From contig CAYTLK010000002.1 in NCBI GenBank assembly GCA_964438515.1, forward strand, positions 1 through 64,000: a stretch of 64,000 nucleotides of DNA, written 5' to 3'. Positions 41,030 through 53,300 of this stretch are shown here, one piece after another. The first letter of the stretch is position 1. The number at the start of each line of letters is the position of its first letter. The notes under the pieces were generated by a model. It did no database searches and was not told the DNA's origin. It saw only the letters and a list, made by a program, of their open reading frames with translations. The stretch comes from RGIG3701 sp964438515. Lineage in GTDB: Bacteria; Planctomycetota; Planctomycetia; Pirellulales; Thermoguttaceae. The position numbers and the translations under genes are program-made.

Positions 41030-42682
41030 CTAAAAAACCATTCCCGGCATATAACCGCCTTTTTTCATGTTCCGTTCGCGCTGGAGTTTCATCGTATCCA
41101 CAACTCCATCGTCCATCGGAGCCAGAGCGAGCACTTCTTTAAGCGGAAAACGATTTCGAATCTCTTCTTCCCGAAGATTCGGATCGTCCTGCGTACGAAT
41201 CAGCACGTATTTATCGTACATTTCCCGCAAGTCGGAGCCGAACAGGCTTTCATCCAGAATTCCTTTGAATTTCTCGTCGCTTTGAATGACCTGCACCCAA
41301 AGGTCGAAAGCACGGTCATAATTTTCCACCGCCTGACGCAGTTCATTATTTTCGTACAGTTTATCACCTTCGTACACCAATTTACGAGCTTCAATAATCG
41401 TTGGGATTTTTTCAAGTTCGCCGCGCAAGTACCAGTACTCGTAATTCACAATCATACGATACCGCCGCACCAGTTTCGCCTGATTTTGAGCTGCATCCAG
41501 CTGTTTCGCGAGTTCAAGCCCCTTTTGACGTTTTTCCATCGGAAGGTTCTGCGCCCATTCTTCGTTCGAAACCTTAATTTTTTCTGCCGCCTCGCTCGCG
41601 ATATTCTGAACGTCAGCCGACCGAGCTTCCATCGGAATATTGAGCGCGTTACGTTCCTCCTGAGTGAGCCGCGCACGCTTTATATTCACCAGCTGCTCGT
41701 ATTTTCCGGGTGAAAGTGCGTCCAGTTCCGCCCGTTTCGATTCCGCAAGCAACTCCATTTCCTCCTGTTCGATGAGCTTCATCGGCTCGCCGAACGCAGA
41801 ATCCAGCGAGAGTCTTCCGAATCCGAGCCACTCTGCGTTGAACAAATTCCATGCACTCTGCGCGCCGTCCGACGCTCCGCCGGACGTTCCAGACGGACTG
41901 TTTGCGTAGATGAAATTCCCGTCTCGTTCCAAATTATCCGCATAATATCCCTGCGCAAGCGGCGCGTACGAGTAAAACAACGTCGGACTGATGGTCTGAA
42001 GATCCACTCCTTTTTCGTCGTGGAGTTTTTCCGCCTGTTTGTACCACCATTTCCCAACGAGCCACCCGTCGCGTTTATGAACCTGAAAACCACCAACGTC
42101 CACAATGTCGGGATCGTCTTTGTACAGTTTTCTAAAGAAGACGCGTTCGTCCGATTTGTCGATTTTCTGAGAGGTGGTCCACCCGACGTCCCATGTGAGC
42201 CGAATGGCGAGCGGATTGTACAAGGTTCCGCGTTCGAGGAAACTGATTCCTTTTTTCACCCAGAAATAACGATCATTATAATTATCCTGTTCGACCGAAA
42301 TATTATACGCAAGGTTCCATCCCTGAAAACGCCAAACCGTTTCGAGATGCGGATTTAGAACGATGAGCTGATTGAGTGTCGCAGCCAGATTCGTCCATTC
42401 TTTTTTCTTTTTATACTCCTCGGCTTTCTGCCAAAGCAGCATCTGCGCGATTCCATCCATTCCAAACGTTCCCAGACGCATGGTTTCCGCAGCCATATTA
42501 ATTTCACCGAGGTCCTTAATATCTGCCGCCGCATTTCGCTCATGTTCCAAATACCCTCCCACGGAGGTCTCAGACGCAGGCTGGCTGAGCATGTAAATCG
42601 GGAATATTAGTACAATAATACATCCCAAATAAATCATTTTGTTACGAAATGACCGCGTATGAACGGATTGCGGTGCGCTCAT
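41030..42682 (-). CDS. Membrane-anchored TPR-like protein ('IRE-like' planctomycete family)
   Basis: 550 residues with one N-terminal membrane span (about residues 16-32, MIYLGCIIVLIFPIYML) and a large soluble part. TPR-like text includes WTNLAATLNQLIVLNPHLETVWRFQGWNLAYNISVE and RYFWVKKGISFLERGTLYNPLAIRLTWDVGW. Planctomycete proteins with this text often carry the misleading label 'IRE (iron responsive element)'; no RNA element is implied. A Glu/Ala/Lys-rich helical region occupies about residues 300-430. The start is the ATG preceded by AGGAG; the frame is open upstream to a GTG at 42724. The function is unknown, perhaps envelope organisation. Confidence 0.8.
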   Translation of the reverse strand: MSAPQSVHTRSFRNKMIYLGCIIVLIFPIYMLSQPASETSVGGYLEHERNAAADIKDLGEINMAAETMRLGTFGMDGIAQMLLWQKAEEYKKKKEWTNLAATLNQLIVLNPHLETVWRFQGWNLAYNISVEQDNYNDRYFWVKKGISFLERGTLYNPLAIRLTWDVGWTTSQKIDKSDERVFFRKLYKDDPDIVDVGGFQVHKRDGWLVGKWWYKQAEKLHDEKGVDLQTISPTLFYSYAPLAQGYYADNLERDGNFIYANSPSGTSGGASDGAQSAWNLFNAEWLGFGRLSLDSAFGEPMKLIEQEEMELLAESKRAELDALSPGKYEQLVNIKRARLTQEERNALNIPMEARSADVQNIASEAAEKIKVSNEEWAQNLPMEKRQKGLELAKQLDAAQNQAKLVRRYRMIVNYEYWYLRGELEKIPTIIEARKLVYEGDKLYENNELRQAVENYDRAFDLWVQVIQSDEKFKGILDESLFGSDLREMYDKYVLIRTQDDPNLREEEIRNRFPLKEVLALAPMDDGVVDTMKLQRERNMKKGGYMPGMVF

Positions 42683-43334
42683 GGAATCTCTCCTAAAACA
42701 GGAACGTAAAAACCGATTTTGCACTCCCTCCTCGTTCGGAGTCGAACGGAAGAAAGTACTACGGAAGAAAGTACTTTCGTGTATTTATTTCATCGGTTTC
42801 TTATTTTTTATCATTTATATGCTGGTTCCACAATGAAATTCAGTTTTCACAAAGACTTCGGGAGCCGTGGTGCGTAGCTCCAACGGCGGACAGGAAAACT
42901 AAAATCCAAAATAGTGTTCGTATATATTCTATAGATTAACGGTTTTACGGTCGTCTGTCAAGGACCCAACCCCGATTTTAAGACGAAAAAATCTCGTTAT
43001 TCTGAAATACGTTCCTTCTGGTCGTTTGGTTCTCTTTTTACTGAAATTTGAACACTTTTCACAAGCTCTCACTGCCGATTGAATGACGTTTTTTCAAATT
43101 CCCGTTCCTACACTCTGTGTTCGAAATCTTTGAAATTACGAATTGTTATCATTTTGAAATCTTACAGATTCGTACAATAATATATTAAGAAAAGGACCTT
43201 TTGAAAAGGTCTGCGTCCTGTACCAATTTTAGGGATTGTGCACTAAAAAATCGAATCTTTTTCAAAAAAATTATCTTTAAAATCCTTTTTTCTTTCTGAA
43301 AATGTGATACAATGAATAATGGAGGGATTCTGTC
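42683..43334. other. 652-base spacer between divergent genes
   Basis: No gene was found. ACGGAAGAAAGTACT is repeated head to tail at 42746-42775 upstream of the TPR-like gene. A 17-base perfect palindrome GACCTTTT-G-AAAAGGTC lies at 43195-43211 upstream of the lipoprotein gene. Promoters must lie here, but only weak candidates are visible. Confidence 0.5.
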
Positions 43335-46300
43335 ATGAAAAAATTCACTCAGGGATTGAATTACGTGAAAATTTTTTTGAACACCCTATTTCTTATGGAA
43401 ATATTGGGGTGCGGGGGGTGCGCGTCTCATTCCGCCTTCCGAACGGTTCAAAATACGGCTCAAATTACAACGGAGTCCCGTTACACAACCGCCTATCCGC
43501 CGGCTTCAGCCTCGGAACCGTATGTTTCTAAATCCTATGCATCCGAACCGTATGCTTCCGAACCGCCGGTTTCTTCACATTTATTTGCGCAGTCGTCCCC
43601 CAATTCCCCCGCGATGAATCCATATTTTGTTCCCGCCCCCTCATCAAATACCGCACCAAGTCCCGCATCGACGCCCTCATCAAGACCCGCTTCAACTCCC
43701 GCTTCGCCGTCGGCCTCCAGACCGCCTGCGGTTCCCGATTCATCCGGCGCTTCCAGCACTTCAAACGCTCCTCGAACATCCGGCTCGGCCCCCGCTTCAC
43801 GCGACTCGCGCAGCACGACGGTCGTCCCCGCAACCCCCGACAGCCGTACCGTTTTTTCCGCGATGGATTTAATGCTGGGACCGAAAAACGTCATTGCTCG
43901 CCCCGGTTCCGAAGTGATTCTGACGGCGGGCGTCCGGGATCGGTCGGGTTATTTGCGCACAAACCAACGCATCGATTGGTCCATCTCCCCCGAAAGTGTG
44001 GGTCATTTTTCAAAAATTCAGGAACGTGAACCGGGAAATGTGCTGGTTTTCGACTTTGTGAAACCGCAAATTCTGTCCGACACGCAGGCGGTTACGAGTA
44101 CCAGTCGTTCAGAAATCATACTGGACCGCGGAACGCCGTATTTAAATGACGATATCGTCGTTCGGCGCGGTGAATCGTGGGTTTCGGTCAGTTCTCCGCG
44201 CGAGGGAGTGACTCTCGTAACTGCAAGCGCTCCGAAAATCGACAATTCCCAAAACAAAACGCAAACCGCAAAAATCGTTTGGATCGACGCCGCCGTGAAA
44301 CTTCCGGAATCCAAAGTGCTGGACTTCGGAAGCACTTACACGCTCAATACCGTTCTGCGTCGCGTAAGTGACGAACAGCCGCTCGCACGCTGGCGCGTCC
44401 GTTACGAAATTATGGGTTGTTCCACTGCCGCCTTCGAAGACGGAAACAAAATGATGGAGGTTTATACGAACGCCCGCGGCGAAGCGAAAATAACGATGAA
44501 ACAACCCGTCTCCCGTCAGGAAGAAACGCTCGTTTCCGTTCAAATTATTCGTCCGGCAGAAGGCGATTTTCGGGAACCCGTCGTCGTTCAAGACTCACAG
44601 CTGCACTATCGCTGGGTTCCAAATACCGTAAATATTCAAAAAACGATGCCGCAGGAAACGTACATTGGGTCCATTGTTCCTGCAATGATTTATGTAACGA
44701 ATTTAACCGATCAACCGCTTCGAAATGTACGAATTGTGGACGTTCAGCAACCCGGTTTGGTGCTGAAAGGTGCATCGCCGGAAGGTCAGGACGCGCTGGA
44801 CGGGCGGCAGTGGCTGGTCGAAACCATCGCGCCGCACGAAACGTATTCGATTCAGCTGAATTATCGGGTGGAACAGCCCGGTTCCTATCAGTCCGTTGCG
44901 CGCGTTCAAACGCAAAAAATGGGAAACGAACTCGTTGTGGAGTGTGCTGCCGCACTTTCTGCCGGGTCCGAAACCTCACCGTACACCCCGACGATGCCGA
45001 AATCGGAAAAAGAACGCGACGTTCACGACCCCTTTGGAGGTGCGACCGCCCCTCTTCCGGCCCCCGACCTTGAGGACGAAAACGACGAAAATGGGAGTGA
45101 TAGTAAAAATGGGAACGACAGCAAGAATGGAAAAAATGGAGGAAATGAGGGAAATGGGGTGAATGGGGGAGACAGTGCCGACGAGGACGACGTGTACGTC
45201 CCGCACCGTGAAGGAAGCAGTACGCCGCCTGATTCGAATCCGCTGAAAAAGGAAGAAACGCCGGAAATCGCGTCTTCATCACCGAAACTTGCACCGGTTT
45301 ATCCGTTGGAAGATCCGAACGCACTCGTACGACTGAATATCGTAACAAACGCACAGACGAAGCAGAACGAACCTTTTGACGTCATCATTTCGATCGAAAA
45401 TCACACCCACATCGACCTCCGCAACGTTCGAATTCAGGTCGTAAATACGCGCGGACTTTCCAACAAAAGCACCGACGATCCGTATTTCCTCGAACGAAAC
45501 CTTCCAATCGTCCAATCGGAAAAAAAGATGAAAATTGCTGCTGTTTTTCATGCGCTCAACGCGGGAGATCAAGAAATTGAAGTGGGACTCGTTCTTCCAA
45601 ATGGAAAAGAATATCGACGAACCGCACGAATCCGTGTCGTCGAAAACGATGCGCCCGCAACACCCGCAACACCCGCAACACCCGCAACACCCGCAACACC
45701 CGCGCCTGCGGAAGTTCCGTCTGAAAATCCGCCCGCACTGGAAACCGAACAGCCTTTTGCCGCCCCCGACCTGACCGTGCCGGAAGAGCCGGAAACGCTG
45801 GAAGTGCCGGAAACGCCGGAAAAAACGTCGGAAACGCCCGGCGCTCCAGAAACATCCGATGCTCCCAAAACTCCGCAAACGTTCGAATCTCCACAAACGT
45901 CTGAAACTCCGCAAACCTCCGAAACTCCACAAACGTCAGACATACCGAAAACGCCGCAAACATCCGAGGTTCCGAAAACGTCCGAAACACCGCAAGCTNN
46001 NNNNNNNNNNNNNNNNNNNNNNNNNNNNNNNNNNNNNNNNNNNNNNNNNNNNNNNNNNNNNNNNNNNNNNNNNNNNNNNNNNNNNNNNNNNNNNNNNNAC
46101 CGAAAACGCCGCAAACATCCGAGGTTCCGAAAACGTCCGAAACACCGCAAGCTGTAGAGACGCCGAAAACGCCGCAAGCATCCGAAGCTCCGAAAACGTT
46201 AGAAACACCCAAAACTCCCAAAACGTCGGGTGCGCCTCAAAAAACGGATGCATCCAAAACCAGCAAGACGCCGCCACCGACAGAAAATTCCTCCGGAACA

Positions 46301-46765
46301 ACAAACGGAAACGTCGAAAGACGTCCTCCGAATCCTGTACAAGATCCTCCCGTGACGGTGGGGGCGCTGCTTGACGATGCGGAAGATTCCACTTCGGACC
46401 CTGCTTTCACCATTTCGCTCGAAGAATCAAAAACGGGCGTCAAAGTCGGCGAAAAGTTTTCGTACACGCTGAAACTCATCAACACAACGAGCGAGCCTGT
46501 GAAAGAATTGGAAATCTGGATGCTTCTTCCGCCGGACTGTGCCGAAATCCTCAAAGAATCCGTAGCGGGACCCACCGAAACGCAGCTGGATGTTGCGTCC
46601 GGAATCGTAAAATACGCACCGATGGAGATTCAGCCGGGCGCAGCCGTTACGTGTAAAGTGGAAGTAAAAACACTGAAAGCCGGTACATTTCAAGCACACG
46701 TACAGCTTCTGCAAAACGGAAAGCTCCGCTCGCAGAAACTGCGTGAAACGAAAATCGAACCGTAA
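43335..46765 (+). CDS. Large DUF11-type lipoprotein, interrupted by an artefactual gap
   Basis: A lipobox-like EILGC near residue 26 follows a basic, hydrophobic start, so lipid anchoring is likely. Next come a Ser/Pro/Ala-rich stretch, an Ig-like domain, and two DUF11-like repeats used in surface proteins (TYIGSIVPAMIYVTNLTDQPLRNV.. and FDVIISIENHTHIDLRNV..). A long Pro/Thr/Glu/Lys repeat (TPQTSE-type) follows, with a last domain VGEKFSYTLKLINTTSEPV.. at the end. The frame appears broken at a 100-N gap, but the 55 bases on both sides are identical. Removing the Ns and one copy restores one frame of 1,091 residues. The start ATG follows GGAGG. It is convergent with the giant gene, seven bases apart. 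Confidence 0.85.
45999..46098. other. Assembly gap of 100 N, probably artefactual
   Basis: The flanks 45944-45998 and 46099-46153 are the same 55-mer from a Thr-Pro-Gln repeat tract. This is the second gap with an exact 55-base overlap, which fits a fixed overlap length in the assembler. A real collapsed repeat cannot be excluded. Confidence 0.85.
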
Positions 46766-46772
46766 AACTTTT

Positions 46773-49700
46773 TCAGGAAAAATTCAGACCCGTTCCTAAT
46801 TTCACGTCCAAAATGGCGTTGATCGTGTCGTCTTCATCTTCGTCGTTTTCGTTTTCATCCAAAAACTGCAGCTCAGAAATTGCAGCATCTACAACCGAAC
46901 CCGAAAGATCGGCCGTTTCTGACGCTTCGGATTCCGTACTTTCGGGAGCCGCAAAACAAAGCGCGGCGCTCGTATTTCTCCAAAAGACGTTTCCGATCTG
47001 TCCCGCATCCTCCAAAACGACGCCGGTTTTGTATGTTTGCGGCAAAATTGCCGTTATTTCGTTTGGACTTTCACTTTCCGGCAAAATTGCCGCAACGATG
47101 GGTGATTCCTCGCTTTCCACTCCCCACGACGAGGTGAGACTGGTACTCATTACCACACTGTCGCCGGATCGGAAATAATTCTTTGCAAACAAAATCAGGT
47201 CCGAAATCGTAACCGTTCCGTTTCCGTCAAAATCACAGCACTTCGTGACGGTGGAAGAAGTCGTGTCTTTGAAATAATTTTTGGCGAAAATAATGAGGTC
47301 CGAAATCGTAATGGAGCCGTTATTATCGAGGTCGTACACCACCGGATACACGGTCGGCAAACCGTCTGTAACGTCTTCTGCGTTTCCTTCAATCGTGATT
47401 CCGCTTGTGTCCTCAATACTGATGGAATTTTCTACAAACCCGATTCCGATTTTCGCAGGTTTCACATTTCCATTCTCAAACGTTTCCGCAACGCCGCCCC
47501 GGGTGGTTCCCTGCGTGAAACGAATGCTCGCAACGAGCGTGTGTCCGTCCAGCGTTCCGTCGCCGCAAATTCCGATGTCGCCGCGGCTCGTCGTTGCGGT
47601 GACTCGCAGCGTATTTTCGCTTTCCCCCGCCGTCACCGTCACACTGTCGAAGGCCGACGAATTCCAGTTGAACGTCAGTTTTCCGCCAGCGTCGAACGGC
47701 GTGAAGAGTGCCGCATCGTACGCAATTTCCGCAGTGAAAGTCGAGATTCCGTTATTATTTGCGGAGAGGACCCACCCCCAAACTTCGACCCAAATCGTAT
47801 TCCATTCGTGCACCCACGCTTCATTTGCAGGAACCTCTGCCGCAGACGCAGTTTCCGCATCCACATCCGAAATGGAGGATTTTTTCCGAATGACGATTTC
47901 TGTTTCTGCCGAGGAATTCAAATTGACGGTGAAAGATGCTTCGAGTAAGAATCCGTCCGCCGTTTGCGTCAGATTCGCGAGAGGAACACCGGAGGCCGTC
48001 AGGAGTTTCGAAGCATCCATTTTCGTCGTCAGTACGTCGTCCGTCTGCGCGTAATGATCGGCAGACGCGCTCCAAGTCAGAATATTGTTTGTGTACGAAA
48101 AAGTTCCATTTGCGGTCACATTCGTCGTCACGCCGTTTCGAGTCGAACTCACCGTCACAGCGTCACTCCAACCGCCGGAAGGTTCGACGACGGCCTCCGA
48201 GAATTTCCACGTCAAAACGGTCGATTCCTCTGCTGCTTTCAGTTTTTGCGTCACTGAAACCGTCGAAATTTCCTGCTGATAGACCGCAATTCCGGTCTCT
48301 GCAGAAGCATTTTCGAGTGAAAGGGTGGAGCCAGAAACTGTACAGAAATCGTTTGTTTGTATTTCGTATTTCAGATTGGAGGTATAAAATACGATGGAAT
48401 CCGCAAATTGGAACGTCGCCGTCTTTCCGTCTGCTGAAAGTGTGAAGGATTCTGCCGAGATGAATTCCGCTCCATTGAAAATTTGTACGCTTTCTTTTGA
48501 AATTCGGTCGGCTCGGACCGCTTCGGAAAGTGTGAGGGTGATGCTCGTCGGACGTTCCGCTAAAATCACGCCTCCAACACCGCTGGGGGTCGAAACGGAA
48601 CAGTCGAGCAAATTCACAAAACGTGAGGTCTGAACGATTCCATCGACGGAGACACAATAATCGCACGCTTTTCCTTCTGCCGCTCGAACTTTCAAAACGT
48701 ATTCCACACCGTCCGTAACGTTGAACTTATACACGCCGTCCGCAAGTTCTGCGGTTCCGTCGGAAAGCAAGTTCCCGGCTGAATCGAAAAGTTCGGCAAA
48801 AATCGTCTCACCTGCAACTGCTTTTCCATCGTTCAAACCCGTTCCATCCGAAAAAGTGACGGAAATCGTGGTTCCGGAAGCCGTCATACGGTAGTAATCG
48901 TCCTGATTATCGAAGGCGTAAACCACGCCGACCGAAAGATTTCCGCTCAAAAAACTGGCCGGGTCGGAAACGTAAATCGTGGAGTCGGCGCGGACCGTAT
49001 CGAAGCCGAACATTTTGTTGCTCGTACTGGGGGAGGTGCAGGAATCCTTCTGTTTCCAGGTTCCATCGGCGCCGAGCGTGTACGTGTACGCGGAATTTTC
49101 GGCAGAATATCCCGCCAGCGTGAGGACGCCGTCCTTAAGTTTCAGGGTGCGGGAATACAGCGTCGAAAGGGTGATTCCATCGATTTTTGTAACAGTATCG
49201 ATGCTTCCCATATTCGTCGTATAAATGGAAAGCATTCCATCTTCATCGCCGCTCCGTACGGCCGCCGCCGCAATGAGTCCGTCTTCCGCCGTCACGGAAT
49301 AACCGAGCCGCAAATCGTTTTGTTCCGAGGTCGCGTAACTGTAAAGCGACACACCCGTTTCCGTAACTTTATAAATGAAAAACATTCCTGCGGAACTGAT
49401 CGTCTCGGTTCCAACCCGAATCGAATCGACCAACGGCGCGCCCACAACGATGTACGTCCCGTCTGTCGCCACCGACTGTCCGTAATACGACCATTCTGCC
49501 GAACTTTGATTTAAGTACGAAACTATTAATGTGAGATTGAACATCTGATACGATGTGCCGGAAATTCGGAACGCGTACGTGTAACTCGAAACGTTCTGCG
49601 TCCCGACGACGAGAATATCGCCGCAATAATCCATTGTGAGACCGAAATCGGTATTGGAAGTGGGATTGGTGATTTTGAGCGACTGAACCCACGTTCCATC

Positions 49701-50214
49701 CTCACCGCGAGCAAAAATGTACATCGCCCCCGTGGTTCCGTTGGAATTGACGCAGCTGGGAGCCGAAATCGCGAGTGAATCGCCGTTCAGAACCATGCTC
49801 GTTCCGAAAGCGTCTCCCGCATCTGTATCGCTCGCCGAAATTTCCGAGATTTTATCATACGTTATTCCATTGAATTCGTACACGACGACTTTTCCGGCCG
49901 ACTCGCCCTTGGAACTGTCGCCGGGGACGCCGATATACAAATAACGTCCTTCTGCCGCAACGCTGTAACCGTTCAACGCGTCGCGAGCGTAAGTTGCAAG
50001 CAATGCGGACGCCTCCTGCGAGACGTGACCGACGGCTTTATTTGTGTCGAGGAGCGTCACCGCGTCTTGCGCCGAACCGTTCGTAATTCCGTTAAAGACG
50101 GCATTTTCCGTCACAACGAGTCGGTAGCCGCCGGTTCCTTTGGTTCCAAGAACCTTCAGCAAGTACGTTTTTTCTGCCGTTGAAGAATTGACGGCAAAAT
50201 CAATGAGCGCGTCC
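46773..50214 (-). CDS. C-terminal part of giant FG-GAP/dockerin surface protein
   Basis: About 1,147 residues with no own start, continuing from the part at 50315-55803 across an N gap. It opens with a PPC-like end (KTYLLKVLGTKGTGGYRLVV), then a third FG-GAP beta-propeller (DAFGTSMVLNGDSLAISAP and similar), an Ig-like/SbsA-type domain (SITLTLSEAVRADRISKESV), and a cohesin-like module (WNTIWVEVWGWVL..ASIRF). Two dockerin repeats follow (VYDLDNNGSITISDLIIFAK and CDFDGNGTVTISDLILFAK, about 47185-47330), each with Ca-binding Asp/Asn spacing. A ~130-residue acidic tail follows the dockerin. A surface or secreted location is expected. The frame differs from the N-terminal part by one or two bases as spaced, so the true gap is not 100. 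Confidence 0.78.
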
Positions 50215-50314
50215 NNNNNNNNNNNNNNNNNNNNNNNNNNNNNNNNNNNNNNNNNNNNNNNNNNNNNNNNNNNNNNNNNNNNNNNNNNNNNNNNNNNNNN
50301 NNNNNNNNNNNNNN
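50215..50314. other. Assembly gap of 100 N inside the giant gene
   Basis: No shared overlap is visible between the flanks, so sequence is truly missing or the overlap is short. The reading frames either side disagree for a 100-base gap. Confidence 0.95.
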
Positions 50315-53300
50315 AAAGTCGTATTGCGCAGAATTTGCAGCGAAAAAGCCGTTCCATCTTCGGAAGTCGTCGAGACCGTAATGCAGCCCGACGCAGCGTC
50401 CCAAACGGCCGAAATCGTATCGGAAACACTCGTTCCATTTTCGTAACGGAAGGAGATTTTTTCACCTTCCTGAATGTTTTCGGGTTTGAAAACGATCGGC
50501 GCATTTTTCGTCGCAAATCCAGAAACCGTCGTCACATACGCAAACGCGCCGTCCATGGTGCTTCGGTCCCACGCGCTGTCGGAAACCGTCACGAAAGAAC
50601 CTTCTTTTGCCGTGACGCCGAAAGTTTTGGACGCAGATTCCAGCTCGGAAGCCGTCGAAGGCGTCGTTTGGTTTCCCGCTGAATCGAATATTTTCTGAAC
50701 TTGGAACGTGTAAAAATCAGACGCGAGCGCCGCTGCGTCGAACGAGAGCGTCAAAACGTTTCCATCGAACTTTCCTTCCGTAAAATCAACGTTTCCGCTG
50801 TATTTTCCCGTCAGAACGACGTTTGCGTCTGCAACCGTTTCGGAAAATGTTACGATAATCGTACCTGCTGTGGAATCGACGGCGATATTCGTCACTTCGG
50901 CAGGAACCGTATCGATCGTAATATGGGTCTCCGACAGTGTAAAAGCCGTTCCGGAAAGGTCGAAAATCTTATTTTCCGCAAGCGTCACGCTCCACACGCC
51001 GTCCGTAAGCGCCTCGTCAAACAGAAATTCCACGCAGGCTCCATCCACGATCCGAAAATTTGCGGCCGTCAGCGTTTTAGAAGCGTCCGAATTCGTAATG
51101 GAAAGTACGGAAGACGCGGAAAGCGACGAAAGATCGATATTTTCGGAAAATTGGAGGAAAACCGAGTTTTGTGTCGTGTTTGTTACTGTACCGTTTTCAG
51201 GTGTGCAAACTGCGGTCGGAAGCGGCTCCGAGGCGGCGTCTGCGCGGAGGATGTAACGCATCGTCGAGTTGGAATCTTTCGGTAAAACCGCGATGTAATA
51301 CGTTTCACCCACCGTCAAAGCACTCGCGGAAACGCTGTTTCCGGACGCATCATACAACGTGACGGCACTCGAAACGTCTGTACCGTCTTCGAGAACGGCA
51401 GAAATCTGAGCGGAATTCGAACTTGCGACAAATCGGAACACGTCCGCGTCGTAAACCGGTGCCCACTGCACGAGAGACGCAGTTGCGGCGGAGGTTCCAT
51501 CTTCGTTTTTCACCGATGCTCGCAGAACCGCAAGCGAGGCCGACCCGTCACACGCTAAAACGGAGGCCGTCCCGGTCGTTTGAAGCCCTGAAACTTGCGT
51601 CCAACCGGTCGAAGCCGATAGAAATTCTGCGAGGTGCGACGTCGTGGTCGTTCCATCGGAGGAAGTTCCCGCAACCGCCAGACGCAAACCATCTTCGGAG
51701 AGAGAAATTGCAGAAATTCGGATTCCGGTCTGAAGCGCTGCGGCCGCCGTCCATCCAGAACCGTTCCAGTCGTATTGATAGATGGTTCCCGTGGAGGAAC
51801 AGCAGAAAACGACACGTCCGTCAGCCACTTGAATTTGCGGATTCAAAAAATATTCATACGATGTCGCCGTTTCGAACTGTGCGGATTCGACCCAGACGCC
51901 GTTCGAACGAACCCAAAGCGTCAAAAGTCCTTTATCCGTTGCGGAATTGGAACGTGCGTAAATCGCCATTGTATTTTCCGAAAGCGCGACTTCGTACCCG
52001 AAATGATACAAAATCGACTGATACGATGAGGAGAGCTGCTGCGAAAATTTCCACGTTCCCGCCGCAGAGTCGAACGTGTACAGAAAAACGCAGCCGCAAT
52101 TGTTATAAAGGTTTGCGCTGTCGTTGGCCGCCGGTGCGGAAACTGCGAGCGTTCCGTCTTTCAGAGCCACCGAGTAACCAAATAGGTTCGAAGCTGCAGC
52201 AGTATCGACTCCCGAAATGGTTTCAGGAATCGTGAGCGTTGCAGAAAGAGTCCAACTTTCGATTCCTGTACTAGAATCCTTCGTCCGTGAATAGATTTTT
52301 ACCGCTTCGGAGACTCCCAAAACGAGTGTGGAACCGTCGAGTGCCGCGTCGTACAGCGTTCCGCCCGCATCGAGGGTCTGCATCCGCACCCAGATTCTGC
52401 CTTCCATGTGGTACAAAGTCACAAAAGATGAGCCGGAAACGAAGGCGTAATCGCCGGAAATCTGTGCGGCCGTTCCGAAAGATTCCAACTGGGAGCTTGT
52501 AAGCGTCGAGGAATCGAGGTCCGTAAGGGAAATTTTCGAATTCGATGTGACGGTTCCAACCATTCCGCCGCTCAAAACGTTCGACTCTAAAAAAGAATTG
52601 TTTCCTTCCGACTCCAATTGGGCTCCGGAAAGAGCAACGAGCGTAAAATCGACAGAAATTTGCGTCGGATTCGTTATTTTAAGGGTGTAAATTGTTTCGG
52701 ATTCGGAAGTATTTTTCAAAGATTGAATGCGCTGACCGTTTGCAGAACCTTCCGCATCGACGGAGCCGACCGCCAGACGCGTTCCGTCCGAGGAATAAAG
52801 CTCAAAAGTGAGCGCGTTTCCCGCAGCGTCGGTGAGTGCAAAATTCATGGTTTCCCCAGCGGCCAAAGTGACGGAAAAGGTTTTTTCGCCGCCTGCGTCG
52901 AGCGTTCCGACGGTCGCCGCCTCACGGAGCGTTTCCGACGTCGAAAACGTCAGTTGCTCCGCGTCGAGCGCCGCATAAAAAACAGCATCAAGCGTCACGT
53001 TTCCCGCTTTCGTCGAGGAAACTTCCACAATCCAGCACGCATTTTCCGCATCATAAACGGGGTCCAGCGTCGTCAGCGTCATTTCCGGATCGGAAGTTTT
53101 GAACGCATACTGCAGGTCGGTCAGCGCGGCACCCTCGGTTGGAATCGCAAAAACGAGTGTCTCGCCCGCCGATTGGAAGGAAGAAGAGGCGCTTCCTTTC
53201 AGAATTTTGGTTCCCGTTGGTCCCGTCGGTTCGAAATCGACGAAAATCGTTCCGGAATATTCGTACGAAACGTTCAGCGTGGGAATCGAATCGCCAGTAA

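Noticed and set aside
41030..42682. Iron-responsive element or iron regulation for the 'IRE-like' protein
   Set aside because: The name is a database label; the sequence shows only a membrane span and TPR-like repeats and no RNA element.
45660..46260. A CRISPR-like repeat array in the repetitive 45.7-46.3 kb region
   Set aside because: The repeats are in-frame Pro/Thr/Glu codons of a surface protein, without equal-length spacers or cas genes.
46773..50516. Reading the open frame that continues upstream through the N gap to 50516 as the protein start
   Set aside because: The residues upstream of the gap in that frame are Arg-rich nonsense overlapping the other frame's surface-protein sequence; the frame only appears continuous because N codons are not stops.
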